A stretch of 64,000 nt of DNA from Polaromonas naphthalenivorans CJ2 (GTDB taxonomy: Bacteria > Pseudomonadota > Gammaproteobacteria > Burkholderiales > Burkholderiaceae_C): assembly GCF_000015505.1 (NCBI RefSeq), contig NC_008757.1:124001-188000 (forward strand), read 5' to 3'. This document shows, piece after piece, positions 42,679 through 52,850 of this stretch. The first letter of the stretch is position 1. Each line of letters opens with the position of its first letter. The notes below the pieces were generated by a model that was not told where the DNA came from, made no database searches, and saw only the letters and a list, made by a program, of their open reading frames with translations. A program made the position numbers and the translations under genes.

Positions 42679-44343
42679 TCAGCCGACAGACGAGGTGGCA
42701 TACCCGATGTATTCGTCATGGGGCCTCCTCACAATATCCCATCGATTCTGTGCTTCTGTAGGCCGTTGTCTCTGGTCGGCTACGGTCAGGTAAAGCCGAC
42801 TCTTGGCGCGCGAGATGCCCACGAAAAACGCGGATCGTTGTTCATCCCTGTCACCCCAAAACGTCTGCTGTTCCACTCCCAGTATCACAACCGTATCGAA
42901 CTCCAGACCTTTGCACTTGTGGATCGTCATGATGCGTACGGCACTGTCCTCGGAGAAGTGCGACAAGGCACGGACAGGATCGGCTTCGCCTCCGAGAAGT
43001 TCCGTGAGTCGGTCAAAAGTTTGCGCTACAACCTCGGTCAGCCGGTCTCCGCGCTCGTAGTCAGATGAGAGCGCCACAACCGCTTCCCGGCCGAGCATTT
43101 TTAAGAACGTCATCGCATTCGCCCGCAAGGAAATCGCATTCAGCGGCTGGGCTTGGCCGCCGCGCATGGCCCGACGTGACTGCTCAAGGAAGCGCAGCCA
43201 TCGAGACCTCTGTTCATAAGCCGTTTCTTCGTCAATTCCTGTTGCAATCAGAACATCCATCAGCCGACCGAACGCAGCCGACTGACGCTCGCCGGCAACG
43301 ACTGTCAGGAAGTCGACAATCAGCCGTGCAGCAGGTTCCACCGACAAGTCCTGCAGGAGCTGTTCGTTACGAAACGCGATACCGCGCCGTTTAAATTCGT
43401 TCATCAACAATTCGGCATAAAGATCCGGTTGCCTGGAGAGGAGTACGGCGATCTCCGATGGTGGAATGCTTTCAATGCCGATCCAGTGCTGCACCAGGTC
43501 GGCGATTTCGCGCGCTTCTTCGGCGCTGTCGCTAAAGTGCAGCACGTCCACTGAGCCGCCAGGACCCATCAGCATGTCGTCCGGCACCGCAGCCGCAGGG
43601 TCCATGACCCGAACCATGGCGTTTTGCATACGGCGCAAGCGCGGTTTCGATCGAAAATTCTGGTACAGGTTGAGCGGTACCGCCTGGAAGTCGGTGGCGA
43701 AGGTCAAAAACACGCCTTCCAGTGCGCCAGCCCAGCCCATGATTCGCTGCTTTGTGTCCCCGACCGCTGTCAGGCGTGCTGACGAGCCGAGGAATGCCAC
43801 CTTGATGAGTTGGTATTGCTCATCGGTACAGTCCTGGAACTCGTCGAGGAACACATGGCTGTAGGTTTGACGCACGGCATTGCAGGCGATCGGGCAAGCC
43901 TTAAGGATTTGCACGGCCAGCGGCACCAGGTTCCCAAAGTCCAACTGTTGACCCTGCACGCGCCCGACCCCGATCGTGTAATCGGGGTTGAGTGCATCCC
44001 TGCCGGTCAGAATAGGCCTGAAGCGGTCGATGATGCGCTTGGCAAAGGCATGGAAGGTATGGCTGTCCAGACGGGCCGCCAGCTCGGCACCACAGCGCTT
44101 GCGCACCCGGTCCTTGAGATTGCGGCTGGCGTCCACCTTGAAGGAAATGGCCAAGATGCGTTGTGGATACCGACTGGTTCCGGTTCGCAGCAGAAAGTCG
44201 GCGCGCTGCGCAAGCATCTCGGTTTTGCCGGCTCCCGGGCCGGCGGTCAAGGCCAAGCTGCGCAGGACCTCCTGGGCTGCCAGCAGCGCATTGGGCTCGA
44301 GTGTCAGTCCGTCGGACGGAAGCCAGGCTTGCGGTTTGATCAC
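42679..44343 (-). CDS. gajB: GajB: UvrD-like helicase of Gabija
   Basis: A 554-residue superfamily 1A helicase. Walker A is 'AGPGAGKTEMLAQRA' (~37), motif II 'FLDEFQDCTDEQ' (~170), motif III 'LTAVGDTKQRIMGWAGA', motif V 'IMTIHKCKGLEFDTVVI' (~490) and motif VI 'FFVGISRAKSRLYLTVAD'. Gabija GajB proteins are ~500 residues and need GajA; in known systems GajB senses DNA ends and activates the GajA nuclease. Its ATG overlaps the gajA stop (ATGA). Confidence 0.88.
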   Translation of the reverse strand: MIKPQAWLPSDGLTLEPNALLAAQEVLRSLALTAGPGAGKTEMLAQRADFLLRTGTSRYPQRILAISFKVDASRNLKDRVRKRCGAELAARLDSHTFHAFAKRIIDRFRPILTGRDALNPDYTIGVGRVQGQQLDFGNLVPLAVQILKACPIACNAVRQTYSHVFLDEFQDCTDEQYQLIKVAFLGSSARLTAVGDTKQRIMGWAGALEGVFLTFATDFQAVPLNLYQNFRSKPRLRRMQNAMVRVMDPAAAVPDDMLMGPGGSVDVLHFSDSAEEAREIADLVQHWIGIESIPPSEIAVLLSRQPDLYAELLMNEFKRRGIAFRNEQLLQDLSVEPAARLIVDFLTVVAGERQSAAFGRLMDVLIATGIDEETAYEQRSRWLRFLEQSRRAMRGGQAQPLNAISLRANAMTFLKMLGREAVVALSSDYERGDRLTEVVAQTFDRLTELLGGEADPVRALSHFSEDSAVRIMTIHKCKGLEFDTVVILGVEQQTFWGDRDEQRSAFFVGISRAKSRLYLTVADQRQRPTEAQNRWDIVRRPHDEYIGYATSSVG

Positions 44344-46277
44344 TCAGGTAGGTCCGCAAGTTTTTTCTCGACCAAGGCGATCAGTCTTGCGATCGGCGGC
44401 GGCATGCCTGCAGTCAAGGCCGCATCATCGAGTTTGGCAAGCGCCTCGAGATGCGCCGCAGGCTTGCTTCCGAGCTTGAACCGCGCGTGGTAGGCAGAAA
44501 AGTAGCTTTGCTGGTCAGTGCTGTACTGATCGGGACCGAGGCCGCTTTTGCCGAGTACGGACTTGACAGTCGGGTCGTCTGCCGCCACCAGTTCCGCCTG
44601 TGATACGCCATAGGCCCCAGGAAAGGCCTGAATCATTGAGAAGTCGAGATCGAGCGGCGACGAGAAAAACACCCCTTGCTTCTCAAGCCAACTCAGCAAT
44701 TTCGCACCTTGCGACGAGGACAGAATCTGGTCGGGCCCGTTCCATGCAGGCAGCGCCTCGATGGCTTCCAGTGTCAGGTTAGGAGTCGACTGCCAGAGCG
44801 CCAAAATCTGCTTGGCTGCGTAGCGAATCCGGCCCCACCCAGCCTGATGGCGTCCAACATCCAGGTCCAGCAGGGTCACGTAAGGAATCTGAAGGCCGCT
44901 TAATAAGCGCCAAAAGTGGTTGACGTGACGCCCGCCCAACGGTGCGATTACGATTGATGTGTCGTCGTCGGCAAGCCCCATGGCTCGGAACAGGCGCGGT
45001 AGCACGATCTCCTCGCTGTCGCCTTCGCCAAGAATCACCAGTCGCGAGAAGTAGAGTTCCGGAAATGCCTGCACCGCCTCCCTGACGAACTTGTGGGCTT
45101 CGTCGGTCTTTGCAGGCATGACAATTGTCTTGACCGTCGTGCATCGCGCAGCATCGAGCCGCAGGTAGCGGATGCTTTCGGGCGGCACCCTTCGCAGCAG
45201 GGATGGCGCATGCGTGGCGACCACCGCTTGCGCGTCATGGTGGCCTGCGAAGTCAGTGAGGGCCTTGATGACGCGGCCGAGGTAATGCGGCGAGAGGCTG
45301 TTTTCCGGTTCTTCCATCGCCATCAGCGTGAAGACGGCTGGCCGCAACCTGTCGATGTCGAAGGCATCAAGTTGACCGGCGAGCACGCGCCGCCCGATGC
45401 CCTGAATGGACAGCACGAGCGAGACATACAGCAGCGACTGCTGACCATCGCTTAGGCGGGAAAAATCCACCATTGATGCCTCGTGCCCAGGTGTGAAGCC
45501 AATCGTCAAATGCCTGAGCAAGTTGTCGATCTCATTGTGTTCGAACGAAACAGAAGGACTCGCGTAGTAGCTGCCCTTGTGTAGCTTCAGCCAGTGCCCA
45601 GCCATCTGCTCGCCGATGCCTTGGACACCCGCATTGGAAGCGAGCGCGGCGCTGATGCCCTGTGTGAGGCCTGCAACTGTGGCGCGTTCCGCATGCCAGT
45701 TGGCTGCGCGCAAAGTGCGTCCGAGCAGCGAGCTTGCCGTGTAAGAGATGTGGTCGGTCGGATCGCGACGCGCGGGTAGGTAGTGGACCTGGATCGAGTT
45801 GCGATCGTGCTTTGGCACCACCATGGGATTGACGGGCTCGTCATTGGCATCGACATGGATCACGTAATGCATCTTCTCCTCGATGTCACCGTCCTCGTCC
45901 AAGATCGCTGTCAAGCGAAAACGCACTCTGGGTACGCCATCGGCGGAGTCAAGCTGCATGTGCGAGAAGTGGCCCGGGATGGTGGCATGCTGGCCGTTCG
46001 CATCCAGCAGTTCGGGGAACTCAAACTGCGCCTCTATCCACAAGTTCAGGGTGCCGGCGTTGCCTGCAGCCAAGGTTGCTGGGGAGATGTGAAAATCAGA
46101 ACGGCGCACCCGTCGCAGCGACGGGTCGAATCCGAAGAGCCTCGCCAGCGCCTGGAGCACAACGGTCTTGCCGGCACCGTTCGGTCCGAGCAGGAAGGTC
46201 ATCGCCTCGAAATCGATGGGGGTTGGCACGGGCCCGAAAGATTGAAAGTTGCTGATCCGCAGCCGAGTAAGTTTCAT
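44340..46277 (-). CDS. gajA: GajA: OLD-family ATPase/TOPRIM nuclease of Gabija
   Basis: A 645-residue protein. An ABC-type ATPase is split by insertions: 'LGPNGAGKTVVLQAL' (~31), signature 'LSDGQQSLLYVSLVL', Walker B 'FTLMAMEEPENSLSPHYL' and 'VVATHAPSLLRRV'. A C-terminal TOPRIM domain has 'LVILGEGDSEEIVLPRLF' and 'VTLLDLDVGRHQAGW'. GajA cuts DNA and is inhibited by nucleotides, so depletion of NTPs during infection triggers it. It is first in the two-gene operon, and the order gajA-gajB is canonical. It is slightly longer than the B. cereus protein (~580). Confidence 0.88.
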   Translation of the reverse strand: MKLTRLRISNFQSFGPVPTPIDFEAMTFLLGPNGAGKTVVLQALARLFGFDPSLRRVRRSDFHISPATLAAGNAGTLNLWIEAQFEFPELLDANGQHATIPGHFSHMQLDSADGVPRVRFRLTAILDEDGDIEEKMHYVIHVDANDEPVNPMVVPKHDRNSIQVHYLPARRDPTDHISYTASSLLGRTLRAANWHAERATVAGLTQGISAALASNAGVQGIGEQMAGHWLKLHKGSYYASPSVSFEHNEIDNLLRHLTIGFTPGHEASMVDFSRLSDGQQSLLYVSLVLSIQGIGRRVLAGQLDAFDIDRLRPAVFTLMAMEEPENSLSPHYLGRVIKALTDFAGHHDAQAVVATHAPSLLRRVPPESIRYLRLDAARCTTVKTIVMPAKTDEAHKFVREAVQAFPELYFSRLVILGEGDSEEIVLPRLFRAMGLADDDTSIVIAPLGGRHVNHFWRLLSGLQIPYVTLLDLDVGRHQAGWGRIRYAAKQILALWQSTPNLTLEAIEALPAWNGPDQILSSSQGAKLLSWLEKQGVFFSSPLDLDFSMIQAFPGAYGVSQAELVAADDPTVKSVLGKSGLGPDQYSTDQQSYFSAYHARFKLGSKPAAHLEALAKLDDAALTAGMPPPIARLIALVEKKLADLPE

Positions 46278-46792
46278 CCTGAGCCCCTGTTGTTTTTATT
46301 GGAAATTGCATTCCGTTGCGCGTTCCTTGAAAGACTTCTTACAGGGATCAGAAGCCTTCAGGTCAACGTTGCAGACTGCTCGATTAAAACACTGCAGCAA
46401 CTGATTGGAGGGCATGCATTAAACCCGCGACCATGAATAAAAGTTATGGTGGGTGTGGCGATCAGGAACCGACTGTTGCGATGCGGAAAAAGTTGAATTC
46501 GGTTTCCGTTTCACTGCAACTCAGAATTGGTAAACCCCCCTTGAAATCTCAACGCCATCGAAGATGCAACGGCGGCGGTAGAGATTTCGGCGCTGTTATT
46601 TTTTTCGGCATCGTCAACCTTTTGCATCGAAATAGGTGCATTGCTCGGGGCCGTTGGGGCTGTTCGGGTGGGTATCATCAACTGTGTTTTGATGCTGCGC
46701 GCCCGAAATCCGTGCGCGTCACCTAACCTGCAGGATAAGGGGGAAAGCCTCATCCTCAGGGAGGATTTATGCAACGCCCAGTTTTCTAACGT
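46278..46792. other. Gap between gajA and brxHI
   Basis: 515 bases containing the upstream region of the leftward gajA and the downstream end of the BREX operon. Both strands have short frames (for example 46433-46726 plus, 46511-46774 minus) but none has a recognisable family or ribosome site. No strong hairpin was found. Confidence 0.4.
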
Positions 46793-48820
46793 CTAAAGTC
46801 CAAACTGTCTTTTTCGAATAATCTGAAGCAGCAATGTGGCAGGCAGGCACTCCGAGAACTTGATCGGCTTGGCAAGCTCCTTCACTTCCTCGGGCGAAAA
46901 CGCAAGCGCCGTGGACAACAGTTCGGCGCTCAGATCGCTTAGGTCAACGGGCGTTTTCAGGTCAATGCCCATCGCATCAATGCGCCTGCTTTCGGCCAGC
47001 GATTGAATCTGCCTGGCGAGGGTGCGGTTCGCGCGCGTGCCAGCAAAAGTCCACAGACGGGCCGCACCCGCTTCATTCCTGGTGACTGACAGGGCGCCGT
47101 CATTGCCAGTTTCGGGCAGGTCTTGAGTGACCTGCTCGATTTCAAGCCGGGCGCGTTTGGAAATCACGGTGTGTTCGCCTGCACCCTGGCGCAATGCGCG
47201 CAGGATGCCCTGGGCGATCTCACGGCTCAGGGTCCGTCCGCTGCCGTTCCAGCGCGCCGTGCCGCCTTCCTTGGCGGGCTCGAGCCACACCGTTTGCCGC
47301 TTCCAGTCGATCTCCGTGATGCGCCAGCTTTTTCCGGCCAGCAGGATCAAGCGAACCGGTTTGTCGCCGGCCAGCATCGTGGGGTCGATGTAGCCCACTT
47401 CGGCGCTGCCGCAACGCCCCAGCAGCAACTGCGTCCCGGAAAACGAGGCCAGAAGGTCCTTGTAATGCGCCCGCCCGAACTGCTTTTCAGTCGCGGGGCC
47501 AATTTGCAGCACGCCGTGCGTGTCCATCAGGTAGCTTGAGGCCACCATATGGTCGATCACGTCCGTGATGCCTGGCCTGCTTGACTCCGGAAACGCTCCG
47601 CACAGCAGCGCGATCAATTCTCGCCGTGGCCATTGCGCGCGCTCCAAGGTAGCCACCATGGCCTGCTGGGCCACCAGCGCCCAGGGTTCCGGGGGCGGGT
47701 AAGCGGCTTCCACCCAGGCCTCACCCCACAGCCGGCAGATACCAATGGCCAGCATGAGCGAATCGTCATTGGTGCACAGGAACAGGCAGCTGCGCCTGGC
47801 GCCCTCCCGCCGTCCGGTGCGGCCCATGCGCTGCAAAAAAGACGACACCGTCGCTGGCGCATCGATCTGGATCACGTGATCAAGGTCCCCGACGTCGATG
47901 CCCAGCTCCAGCGTGGAAGTCGCCACGATCACGCAATCCTTTTCCTCGGCAAAAGCGGTTTCCGCCAGCTTTCGCTCCGAGTGGCTCAGGGACGCATGGC
48001 TTAAAAAGGTGCGCACCTCCTGCGCGCGTAGCATGCTGGTGAGCTGCTCGGCACTGCTGCGCGAGTCGCTAAAAACCAGGCGCTTGCTGCCCCGATGCAG
48101 ACGAGCAATGACGGTGGCGGCATTGGCCAGAGAGCCGACAAAATCCACGGTGACATCGGCATCGGTGCTCACGCTGGCGCTTCCGACGACCTGCTTGATG
48201 CCAGTGGGCGCAAACCAATCGAGCAGTTCGGCCGGGTTGCTCACGGTCGCCGACAGGCCCAGCCGCTGCATCTCCTGGGGCACGTACTGCTGCAGGCGGT
48301 GCAGCACGGCCCGCATGTGCCAGCCGCGGTCATCGGCGGCAAACGCATGCAGCTCATCGGCAATCACCACGCGCAAGTTTCCAAACCAGACTTTGCGGTC
48401 AATGCGCGTGGAGACCAGCATGCCTTCGAGCGACTCGGGCGTGGTCAGGAGGATGTCGGGGGCATCCTTTAACGCATGCCCTTTTTTCGACTGCGAAACG
48501 TCGCCGTGCCAAACCGCCACGCGCCGGCCCACCAGCCTGGCGTAATGCGAGAGCCGCTGCTCCAGGTTGTTGAGCAGTGCCTTGATCGGGCAGACATAGA
48601 TCACGCTCACGCCGGGCCAGGCATGGGTCAGCATGCGCGAGAGCACCGGAATGATGGCCGCTTCGGTCTTGCCGCCGGCCGTGGGCGCCAGCAGCAGGCA
48701 ATGCACGCCCGAGAGAATCGGCTCGATCGCCTGCAACTGGGTGGGCCGCAGGCTGCTCCAGCCCAGCGAATTGACGACGTGGTACTGCAGCGCCGGGTGC
48801 AGCTTGTCGAACTCGCTCAC
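46793..48820 (-). CDS. brxHI: BrxHI: Lhr-type DEAD/DEAH helicase of BREX
   Basis: A 675-residue SF2 helicase. Q-like motif 'LGWSSLRPTQLQAI' (~18), Walker A 'LLAPTAGGKTEAA' (~44), motif II 'VVIADELHAFAADDRG' (~153), 'LGLSATVSNP', 'VATSTLELGIDVGDLD' and motif VI 'QRMGRTGRREGARR' (~340), then a ~300-residue C-terminal extension as in Lhr-like helicases. BrxHI is a standard component of type 2 BREX. Its ATG overlaps the brxD stop by 4 bases; it is the last gene of the operon. Confidence 0.85.
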   Translation of the reverse strand: MSEFDKLHPALQYHVVNSLGWSSLRPTQLQAIEPILSGVHCLLLAPTAGGKTEAAIIPVLSRMLTHAWPGVSVIYVCPIKALLNNLEQRLSHYARLVGRRVAVWHGDVSQSKKGHALKDAPDILLTTPESLEGMLVSTRIDRKVWFGNLRVVIADELHAFAADDRGWHMRAVLHRLQQYVPQEMQRLGLSATVSNPAELLDWFAPTGIKQVVGSASVSTDADVTVDFVGSLANAATVIARLHRGSKRLVFSDSRSSAEQLTSMLRAQEVRTFLSHASLSHSERKLAETAFAEEKDCVIVATSTLELGIDVGDLDHVIQIDAPATVSSFLQRMGRTGRREGARRSCLFLCTNDDSLMLAIGICRLWGEAWVEAAYPPPEPWALVAQQAMVATLERAQWPRRELIALLCGAFPESSRPGITDVIDHMVASSYLMDTHGVLQIGPATEKQFGRAHYKDLLASFSGTQLLLGRCGSAEVGYIDPTMLAGDKPVRLILLAGKSWRITEIDWKRQTVWLEPAKEGGTARWNGSGRTLSREIAQGILRALRQGAGEHTVISKRARLEIEQVTQDLPETGNDGALSVTRNEAGAARLWTFAGTRANRTLARQIQSLAESRRIDAMGIDLKTPVDLSDLSAELLSTALAFSPEEVKELAKPIKFSECLPATLLLQIIRKRQFGL

Positions 48821-50127
48821 AACTCGATGTCGTCCACGCTGGCCGCGCCCGCTGCAGCGCGTTCGTTGACCGTCATTTCGTTGTCGGCCAGCGTCAGCTT
48901 GTAATGCAGGCGCGGCTCAAAGCTCGCATGCAAATCCACCCGGTCCAGCACATCGGCCACCAGTTTTTTCAGGAACAGCCTGGGCGCCACGCCGACCTTG
49001 CCGCCCAGCCCGCCCGCCACGGCGCGGGCCAGCACTTCGATATACGCGTCATCGACCACGCTGCGCAAACGAGGTTCGTTAGCCTGCAGTTGCGCATAAA
49101 TATCGCGCACCCGCTGGCCCACCGCCACGAGCGAGCCTTGATCAAACGGCGCCAGGCGAATCTGCACCGCGCGCGGATTGTCAAAGGTGCGCTCGGTGCC
49201 AAAGTCCACATGCAGGCGCTGCGCCAAAGGCGCCAGGCGCTGCACACCCTGGGCGCCATCGAAGAACGCCGGTGTGCCGGTGATGACCAGGTACAGCCCG
49301 GGAAAGCGTCCCGCGTCGATCTCGTCGATCAACTGGCGCAAGGCGTTCAGGCCGCGCTCTCGCGTGTCGGCGCGCATGCGCTGGAGCGTCTCGACTTCGT
49401 CGAGCACCAGGAGCAGGCCGGCAAAACCACTGTCGCGCAGGATGGTCAGCAGTCCGATCAGGAAGTTGGCCGCACCGAAATGGTCCAGTTCGCCCTTGAT
49501 GCCTGCTGCGCGCTTGACGCTGGCAGCGACGTTGGGCTGGCCGGCCAGCCAGCTGATCAAGCCTTCGGCCAGCTGGTGGTCGCCGCCTGCCAGGGCCCGG
49601 CGGTAGGTCCTCAGCACGGCGGAAAAAGCCGGCGCGGTTTTGCTGATACCCGCCAGCTGCGCTTCCATGAGCGTGTCGGTCCGCGCCAGCAGGGCCTGGG
49701 CGTCATCCGCATCGACCGAGCCGTCGGCCAGCACATCCTGCTCCAGGGCAAAAAACCAGCCGTCGATCACGCTGCGAAAGGCACCCGTGCTGCTGTCGGC
49801 CGTACCCAGCCGCTCGACCAGCCGGCGGTAAATCGTCTCCAGGCGATGCAGGGGTGTTTCGGTTTCGTTGATCTGCACTTCGCTGGTGGCAAAGCCTTTG
49901 GCGCGCGCGCGTTCCTGCAGCCAGCGGCCGAAGAAAGTCTTGCCCGTGCCGTACTCGCCGCGCACCGCCTTGAAGCCGCCGCGCCCTGTGGCAACCGTGG
50001 CCAGTTCGGCCTCCAGCGTGGGCGCGAACGACTCGATGCCAACGGCCAGCGCGTCCAGCCCGGCGCTGGGCACCGTGCCGCGGCGCAAGGCGCCAATGAT
50101 GTCATCCCGACGTGCCGCGCTGATCAT
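48817..50127 (-). CDS. brxD: BrxD: BREX ATP-binding protein
   Basis: A 436-residue ATPase with Walker A 'VRGEYGTGKTFFGRWLQ' (~58), Walker B 'GLLLVLDEVETLQRM' (~242) and 'LYLVITGTPAFFDGAQGVQRLAPLAQRL' (~285). The size, 'IISAARRDDIIGALRRGTVPSAGLDALAVG'-type N-terminus and position between pglZ and brxHI agree with BrxD of type 2 BREX. Four-base overlaps with both neighbours indicate translational coupling. Confidence 0.85.
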   Translation of the reverse strand: MISAARRDDIIGALRRGTVPSAGLDALAVGIESFAPTLEAELATVATGRGGFKAVRGEYGTGKTFFGRWLQERARAKGFATSEVQINETETPLHRLETIYRRLVERLGTADSSTGAFRSVIDGWFFALEQDVLADGSVDADDAQALLARTDTLMEAQLAGISKTAPAFSAVLRTYRRALAGGDHQLAEGLISWLAGQPNVAASVKRAAGIKGELDHFGAANFLIGLLTILRDSGFAGLLLVLDEVETLQRMRADTRERGLNALRQLIDEIDAGRFPGLYLVITGTPAFFDGAQGVQRLAPLAQRLHVDFGTERTFDNPRAVQIRLAPFDQGSLVAVGQRVRDIYAQLQANEPRLRSVVDDAYIEVLARAVAGGLGGKVGVAPRLFLKKLVADVLDRVDLHASFEPRLHYKLTLADNEMTVNERAAAGAASVDDIEL

Positions 50128-52850
50128 CGGCCGTCTCCCACCGAGGTGATGCGAAACTGCAGCAGCAGCAGCGTGCGGTTGAGTTCCACCGTGCCCGCCA
50201 CCTCATCGACCCCCAGCACCACGGCCTGATCGACATTGAGGATCCGGCGCACGGCGCTGAGCATCCCGCTGAGGCGAACCTCGGGCACCGACAGCCGCTG
50301 GGCGAGCGCGGCGCGCGAGAGTTTTCCGCCCCGCTCGCTCAGTGCCGACAGCAGCTTGCGCATCTGCTCATCGGGGGGCGCCACCCGCGCGGCCAGGGAT
50401 CGCTGCGATGCATACACCTGGCTTTGAAGCAGCGTGTCGATCCAGTCGGAGGCCGGTGCCAGTCCCAAGCTGGGTGCTGCCGAGGGCGCCGCCACTGGCG
50501 TCACGGAGGCGTCAAACAAGGGGGTCTGCGCTGACGCGGGTGCCGCCGGCTGGCGCGCCGTTGGCTTGCGCGCACTGGGTGAGCGCACTGTCGTTTGCAG
50601 CATGGCCGGCTGATTGGGCAGGTCCCACCATTCTGGCTGGGCGGGCAAGGCGGGCTGCCATCCGGACAGCGTCAGTCCCGTGGGCAGCAGCACGCTCAAC
50701 GGCACGGTCACTTCCTGCAGGGAAACGCCGCCGTGGTAACCATTCTTGCGGCCTGCGTAGCGCACGCTCTCACTCCACAAACATGCCACCGACGTGGCGC
50801 CGCTGGCGGTGCGAACGCGTCCTCCGGACAAAACAATCTCGCCGCTGTGAGCGGCCTCGGTGCCATATCGCCATCGATCGCTTTCGCCGCCGTTGATGTG
50901 CGCGCTGCCTTCTTCGAGCATGTGGCCATGGTCGGCCGTGATGACCACGACGCGGCGGGCAGCCCGGGCTTCGCGCAGGATGGGCAGCAGCAGCCGCAAG
51001 TCTTCCAGGCTCCAGCGTTGCAGCAGCTGATCGGGTCCGCTCAAGTGATCGTCCACCGCGTTGTAGACCAGGCCGACGACTTTTTGCTTCGGGTCGGCAA
51101 TGGCCGCGCGAACGCTGCTCGACAGGTTGGTCGCGTCACTGAGGTCGCCCTTGTGAAAAAGCTTGGGCGGCAGATTCGCATTCGAGTGGGCCAACAGCGC
51201 GGCGTGGCTGGAAAACCCCGTCTTTTCGAGGGACGACTGGCCCGTGGTGAGCTTGCCGCACAGCAAGGTGGCGCGGCTGACCTCGGTCACGGTCGGGAAC
51301 GCGGCCACGCCTGCCAGGGGCCGTGCCAGGCCAGCGGGCACCCATTCGCTCCAGCCCAGGCGCTCAGGCCGGGCAAACAGCTCCTGGAAAATGCTGGTGC
51401 TCAGGCCATCGACCACCAGCAGCAGCACGGGATGCAAGGCGGCCAGTGGCGTCACGACCCGGTCAAGCACCGATTCGAGCGGAACGATGCGCGCCTCAAC
51501 GCTGGGCGCTTGCGCATTCCAGCGCTGCAGAGCCAGCGCAAACTGCTGCCCCAGGGCATTGCGGCGCGCCATGACGGCCGCGCGCAGCGCTTCGAAAGCG
51601 TGGGACACCTCCACCAGCTCATCGCCGCCCAGCAAGCGAAAGCGCGCCCAATCGACAAAAGCGCCTTCGTCGGCCTGCCAGCACACCATGTCTGCCACCG
51701 TGGCGGCGCCAGTGGCGGGGCGCACCAGCCAGCGCGCCAGGCGCCTGGCCATTTCCACGCGGTCGGCCCGATGGGGTTGGGTGGTCGCCAGCTCGTGGGC
51801 CAGCGCGCGATTGGCCGCGTCCTCGACCGCGATCAAGGTCGCATCGGTGGGGGCCTGCACATGCTGGCTCAGCAGCATGGCAAATGCGCGCAGGCGCTGC
51901 TCCAAACCCAAGGGCAGCACCTCGCTCAGGTGCGCGAATTCGGCCACCCGCAGCTCGGCGAGCAACGCATCGGCCCGCTCCAGGGCCGGGCGATAAACCT
52001 CGGCGCCGCCGGGCTCACAAACCAGTTGTTGGGCCGCCTGCGCCCAGGCGCGGCCTTCGAGCACACCCACATGGGTGTCGCCCACAAACCGCTCCAGCCG
52101 GATGGCCGCGTGGCCCAGCGCCGCCTGGCCTTCGCCGGCCGCAGCGTACAGCGCCCCGCACACCAGGCCCAGCGCCATGGCGTCGCCGGTTCGCCCCGCT
52201 TCGATGCAGGCCAGCACCATCCGGCCCGCCGTGCCGGCCGACTCGGCCAGCCAGCGCAGGGCGTCTGCCCGGGCGTTGGCCGGCAGCAGCTTGAGCGAAG
52301 CATCGCTCAGCGGCTGCTGCGTCCACTGCAGCAGGCCGGCAGCATCGGGACGCGGCACATTCAATTGAAGAAAGCGCTGCAGCACCTCCTTCCAGGCCGT
52401 TTCCAGGTCCAGAAAACCATTGGCCACTGGGGCATAAGCCCCCTGCGCGGCACCATCGACCAGCGCCTGGGGCATCCAGCCAAAGCGCCCCAGGCGGGCA
52501 TCGATCTCCTTGGCGCCAAACAGCTGGCGAACCATCTCCCAGCCTTTGGGCTGCAAGACCTGGCGGAGCGCCAAGCGGGCCGCAATGTCTTCGGTGATCT
52601 CGTGGGAACCCAAGGGGGTCAGCACCACCAGGCCCGCATCAGCGGCATCCGCTTGCTCGACCTCGCACAGCGCTTCGCGTATCGCCAGCATCGAGTCGCA
52701 CCAGCGCAAGGTAAAGCGGCGGCCGCGCTGATTCACCGAGTCGGGCCACACCTGCCGGGAGGCGGCGCGAATCGCCACGGCCAGGGCGCCGGGCTCGCGC
52801 GCCAACACCGCATCGAGCTGGGCGGTGATCTGGGGCACGGAGACGCTCAT
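50124..52850 (-). CDS. pglZ: PglZ: alkaline-phosphatase-fold protein of BREX type 2
   Basis: A 908-residue protein. The PglZ domain contains 'LLLVVDGLSTSIFQELF' (~475; metal-binding Asp), 'AFPTVTEVSRATLLCGK' (Thr nucleophile position), 'VGLVYNAVDDHL' and 'VVVITADHGHMLEEGS' (~645; Asp-His metal site). Pro/Ala-rich linkers lie at ~745-790, and a ~110-residue C-terminal tail with a possible winged helix ('LRKLLSALSERGGKLSRAALAQRLSVPEVRLSGMLSAVRRIL') follows. PglZ is the signature of BREX and works with PglX in host DNA methylation. The overlap with pglY is 4 bases. Confidence 0.9.
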   Translation of the reverse strand: MSVSVPQITAQLDAVLAREPGALAVAIRAASRQVWPDSVNQRGRRFTLRWCDSMLAIREALCEVEQADAADAGLVVLTPLGSHEITEDIAARLALRQVLQPKGWEMVRQLFGAKEIDARLGRFGWMPQALVDGAAQGAYAPVANGFLDLETAWKEVLQRFLQLNVPRPDAAGLLQWTQQPLSDASLKLLPANARADALRWLAESAGTAGRMVLACIEAGRTGDAMALGLVCGALYAAAGEGQAALGHAAIRLERFVGDTHVGVLEGRAWAQAAQQLVCEPGGAEVYRPALERADALLAELRVAEFAHLSEVLPLGLEQRLRAFAMLLSQHVQAPTDATLIAVEDAANRALAHELATTQPHRADRVEMARRLARWLVRPATGAATVADMVCWQADEGAFVDWARFRLLGGDELVEVSHAFEALRAAVMARRNALGQQFALALQRWNAQAPSVEARIVPLESVLDRVVTPLAALHPVLLLVVDGLSTSIFQELFARPERLGWSEWVPAGLARPLAGVAAFPTVTEVSRATLLCGKLTTGQSSLEKTGFSSHAALLAHSNANLPPKLFHKGDLSDATNLSSSVRAAIADPKQKVVGLVYNAVDDHLSGPDQLLQRWSLEDLRLLLPILREARAARRVVVITADHGHMLEEGSAHINGGESDRWRYGTEAAHSGEIVLSGGRVRTASGATSVACLWSESVRYAGRKNGYHGGVSLQEVTVPLSVLLPTGLTLSGWQPALPAQPEWWDLPNQPAMLQTTVRSPSARKPTARQPAAPASAQTPLFDASVTPVAAPSAAPSLGLAPASDWIDTLLQSQVYASQRSLAARVAPPDEQMRKLLSALSERGGKLSRAALAQRLSVPEVRLSGMLSAVRRILNVDQAVVLGVDEVAGTVELNRTLLLLQFRITSVGDGR

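Noticed and set aside
42414..42719. Cys-rich 101-codon frame after gajB
   Set aside because: It overlaps gajB and insertion-sequence debris and has no recognisable domain or ribosome site.
46433..46726. 97-codon frame between gajA and brxHI
   Set aside because: No ribosome site, no family, Arg/Cys-rich composition; kept only as an intergenic note.
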